Source: Bacillota bacterium
Lineage (GTDB): Bacteria > Bacillota > Clostridia > Peptostreptococcales > Anaerovoracaceae
Direction of reading: 5' to 3'
DNA: 64,000 nucleotides
Assembly (NCBI GenBank): GCA_022769485.1
Contig: JALEJU010000012.1
Location: forward strand, 1-64,000
Part shown: in pieces, positions 62,074 through 64,000 of the stretch
Layout of the letters: every line of letters starts with the position of its first letter
How positions within the stretch are numbered: the stretch's first letter is position 1
Position numbers and translations under genes: made by a program
Notes under the pieces: generated by a model
Seen by the model: the letters and a program-made list of their open reading frames with translations, nothing else
The model's database searches: none
What the model was told of the DNA's origin: nothing

Positions 62074-62158
62074 TGTAATCACTCCTTTTCTATCGGCCTA
62101 ATGGAAGCGGCCTTTTCTATGCCTGCGCGCAAGAGGCACGCGCTTGAGTTTCTTTACT

Positions 62159-62186
62159 ATTTTACCAGTTTCTCGAAGATTTACAA
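62159..62186 (-). promoter_or_regulatory. metG-tatD promoter
   Basis: TTGTAA, 16-base spacer, TAAAAT on the minus strand. Confidence 0.55.
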
Positions 62187-62220
62187 GAGCTTATCGTTTT
62201 CTGAATTTTCTAAAAAGGTC

Positions 62221-62250
62221 TTGTTTTTATTTTACTGACCGTGCTACAAT
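62221..62250 (+). promoter_or_regulatory. Promoter of the cytidylate kinase-like gene
   Basis: TTGTTT, 18-base spacer, TACAAT with upstream TGC. Confidence 0.6.
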
Positions 62251-62301
62251 AGGTAACCAAAATCAATCGTTGCATTTCAATCAAACCGGGAGGAGAATAA
62301 A

Positions 62302-62904
62302 ATGAAAGATAATTTAATTCTTACAATCGGACGGCAGTACGGAAGCGGCGGTTTAGAGATCGGCCGTCTCCTTTCCGAAAAGCTGGGAATCCCCTGTTAT
62401 GATAAAGAGTTGGTTACGAAAGCGGCAAAAGGGAGCTATATTTCGGAAGAATTTTTTAATGAATTTGACGAAAAAATCATCCGTACCATGTACTACTTCG
62501 GAGCGGATGAATACGACGCCGCCCATCTGCCGCGAAATACCGAACTGTTCCGCATACAGGCGGATACTATCCGAAATTTGGCGGAAGAGAGTTCCTGTAT
62601 TTTTATCGGGCGCTGTGCCGATGTGGTACTGCGGGACTTCCCCGGCTGCATCAATGTTTTCCTGCATGCATCAAAAGAATACCGGGCAGAACGGATCATG
62701 CGGCTTCACGCTCTGAACAGAAAAGCCGCACTGGATATGATGAACAAGATCGATAAACAGCGCAACCGGTATTACAACGCTTTCTCCGAAAAAAAATGGA
62801 ACGATGTTTCCAGCTATGACCTGGTTCTGGACAGCGGAAAACTGGGGTCGGAAAAAACCGCACAGCTGATCTGCGATTATATTAAGCTGTTTAAAGCAGA
62901 GTAA
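62302..62904 (+). CDS. Cytidylate kinase-like family protein
   Basis: A 200-residue P-loop protein of the cytidylate-kinase-like (AAA_26) family. The N-terminal loop TIGRQYGSGGLEIGR (8-22) replaces the usual GxxGxGKS, as is normal for this family. It has the CYDKELV motif near 33, and the lid region KEYRAERIMR with further Arg. It is distinct from the housekeeping Cmk. Phosphorylation of a nucleotide is assumed but unproven. Start follows GGGAGGAG. Divergent from metG. Confidence 0.88.
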   Translation: MKDNLILTIGRQYGSGGLEIGRLLSEKLGIPCYDKELVTKAAKGSYISEEFFNEFDEKIIRTMYYFGADEYDAAHLPRNTELFRIQADTIRNLAEESSCIFIGRCADVVLRDFPGCINVFLHASKEYRAERIMRLHALNRKAALDMMNKIDKQRNRYYNAFSEKKWNDVSSYDLVLDSGKLGSEKTAQLICDYIKLFKAE

Positions 62905-62943
62905 AATCGGCTTTGCCGTACCTTATAATTTCCAAAAGGCAGG

Positions 62944-63087
62944 ATATACTAAGTCTCAATATTATATTGGAAGGACGCCTTTGTCTATTCGATGCACGAT
63001 GAATCCAAAATCGAAAAGGAACTGTCCGCACTTGACTGCATTTCTCTCGGAGTAGGGGAGAAATGCGTCTTATTTTGCTCCTTATGA
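62944..63087 (+). pseudogene. Possible coding remnant upstream of the Fic gene
   Basis: After a TAA, a short open frame ends in TGA at 63085-63087. It encodes about 44 residues, including KDAFVYSMHDESKIEKEL, with base composition like the chromosome rather than the A+T-rich Fic gene. A Met inside could start a 31-residue peptide but has no ribosome site. It may be the tail of a gene cut off when the Fic segment arrived. I recognise no family. A terminator-like hairpin (63038-63066) lies inside it, which argues against it being a living gene. Confidence 0.25.
63038..63075 (+). terminator. Terminator downstream of the cytidylate kinase-like gene
   Basis: Perfect nine-base arms GCATTTCTC and GAGAAATGC with an 11-base loop, then GTCTTATTTT on the plus strand. 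Confidence 0.6.
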
Positions 63088-63096
63088 ATAAAAATG

Positions 63097-64000
63097 TTAA
63101 TCTTCAATGCCAAGAGCTTTAGATAAGTTCTCATACTTTAGTTTATAATATGCAGTGTTTCCGTCTTTTACTTCTTCAATCAGATTGTAATCACGGAGAT
63201 TATTTAACTTAGTATTTAATGTTGTATTACTCTTGATTTTTAAATATTGTAACAATTCCTTTTTGTTTGCACCATTTTTTGCGAAAAGCGCACTGATCAA
63301 CAAGGTGTGACAAAGTGATTCTGTAGTTTCGTCCCATTTATCTCTAATTGAAAGCATAAGAACTCGCTTAAGATTTCTTTCATATAAATCACGTCTCTTT
63401 GTAAGTGCATATAGAAGATTTTCTTCAGCCTTTAAAACTATGCTAAGAAACATAATTATAAATGGTGTGATATCACCTTTATTTATTGGATCATTGCATA
63501 TTTTAAACAGTTTGTAATAGTCACTAATATTATCCTGAATTGTATAAGATAGTCTATTCCCAACTAAAGGATCCAAGTCTTTTGATAAATAGTAGCTGCT
63601 GATGAATCGTGATAATCGTCCGTTGCCGTCATAGAAAGGATGAATATATCCAAATAAATAATGGAAAACTGATGTTCTAATTAGAATATCCACATTATCA
63701 TCGTTTAAAATATCCAGGCTTTTCTGCATGTAACTTATTATTTTTTCTTCCGGATAAACGCCTGTGTGTATTATCTTCTGCACAGCATTTCTTACACCCA
63801 CTGTATCCTTTCTGAAAATCTCTCCATCAGGTGCATTATCAGGATCATTCTCTAATACTTCGTTCAATACAAGATTATCATACAAGATACGAAGGTCTTC
63901 ACACTTTTGGAGTTTAATACTTTTTTCTCCTAAAAGGATATACTGATTTATTAAGCCTTCAAATCTTTTCTCATGGCGTTTGCTTTCTCCGAGAGAATCG
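63097..64000 (-). CDS. Fic-family protein, partial (5' end beyond the window)
   Basis: The frame stays open to the window end, so the start lies outside; at least 300 residues are visible. The catalytic Fic motif HPFYDGNGRLSR is intact (His for AMP transfer, Asp, GNGR loop). The C-terminal third looks like a winged helix (landmarks KKELLQYLKIKSNTTLNTKL then LRDYNLIEEV), as in Fic proteins with a DNA-binding tail. Fic enzymes AMPylate or otherwise modify proteins, and many are toxins or regulators. A TTG at 63885 is inside the family domain and is not the start. It is clearly more A+T-rich than all other genes here, which suggests horizontal transfer. Confidence 0.9.
   Translation of the reverse strand, partial: DSLGESKRHEKRFEGLINQYILLGEKSIKLQKCEDLRILYDNLVLNEVLENDPDNAPDGEIFRKDTVGVRNAVQKIIHTGVYPEEKIISYMQKSLDILNDDNVDILIRTSVFHYLFGYIHPFYDGNGRLSRFISSYYLSKDLDPLVGNRLSYTIQDNISDYYKLFKICNDPINKGDITPFIIMFLSIVLKAEENLLYALTKRRDLYERNLKRVLMLSIRDKWDETTESLCHTLLISALFAKNGANKKELLQYLKIKSNTTLNTKLNNLRDYNLIEEVKDGNTAYYKLKYENLSKALGIED

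Noticed and set aside
10000..62100. T-box leaders before asnS, lysS, proS, cysE-cysS and metG
   Set aside because: Leaders are too short or lack the T-box sequence and a specifier stem; none has the conserved antiterminator.
1..64000. tRNA or rRNA genes, CRISPR arrays, insertion sequences, prophage genes
   Set aside because: No T-loop/acceptor pairs, no regularly spaced repeats, no transposase or phage structural reading frames were found on either strand.

Overview
The window reads as chromosomal DNA of a spore-forming Gram-positive anaerobe of class Clostridia (Bacillota). The evidence is: SpoIIE, SpoVG and a perfect Spo0A box; Bacillus-type PurR with a PurBox pair; A/G-rich Shine-Dalgarno sites (AGGAGG) and strong TTGACA/TATAAT promoters; lipoprotein signal peptides; a heterodimeric ABC exporter and CarD. 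Species cannot be fixed from the sequence alone; a gut or anaerobic lineage near Family XIII/Lachnospiraceae is only an impression. Most genes lie on the minus strand.

Layout: (1) 129-5436: a four-helix protein, an OmpR-type two-component system, a DMT transporter and radA. (2) 5700-11385: an EF-G paralogue, an unknown EF-hand lipoprotein and asnS. (3) 11592-19131: a minus-strand locus of Hpt protein, hybrid sensor kinase, and two lipoproteins that join a solute-binding domain to a 5'-nucleotidase C-terminal-like domain. It carries no permease and no output regulator, and is the least ordinary locus here. (4) 19710-36233: lysS, greA, dusB, pucR-type regulator, ftsH, tilS, then an export cassette (EamA transporter, MerR regulator, ABC heterodimer), spoIIE and a cyclophilin. 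The cassette sits between spoIIE and tilS, which are near neighbours in Bacillus subtilis. (5) 36348-42582: one long operon read carD, PIN-TRAM protein, ispDF, proS, two chromate-transporter halves, NUDIX. (6) 42906-53721: a lytic transglycosylase, a CofE-like ligase, then prsA-like foldase, mfd, pth, prs, a GlmU lacking its uridyltransferase half, spoVG and purR. (7) 53910-62904: murC, cysS-cysE, a LysM/G5/M23 peptidase, tatD-metG and a cytidylate kinase-like gene. (8) 62905-64000: a short possible gene remnant and an A+T-rich Fic gene running off the window.

Blocks 4 to 7 hold many genes found in the origin-proximal part of the B. subtilis chromosome (purR-spoVG-glmU-prs-pth-mfd, spoIIE-tilS-ftsH, lysS, radA, yacL-ispD-ispF, cysE-cysS, metS-tatD), but rearranged. 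Most of the content is housekeeping: tRNA charging (Asn, Lys, Pro, Cys, Met), tRNA modification, transcription-repair coupling, wall synthesis and turnover, isoprenoid and cysteine synthesis. Accessory functions are signalling (two sensor kinases), export/efflux and the Fic gene. No tRNA, rRNA, CRISPR array, IS element or prophage was seen.
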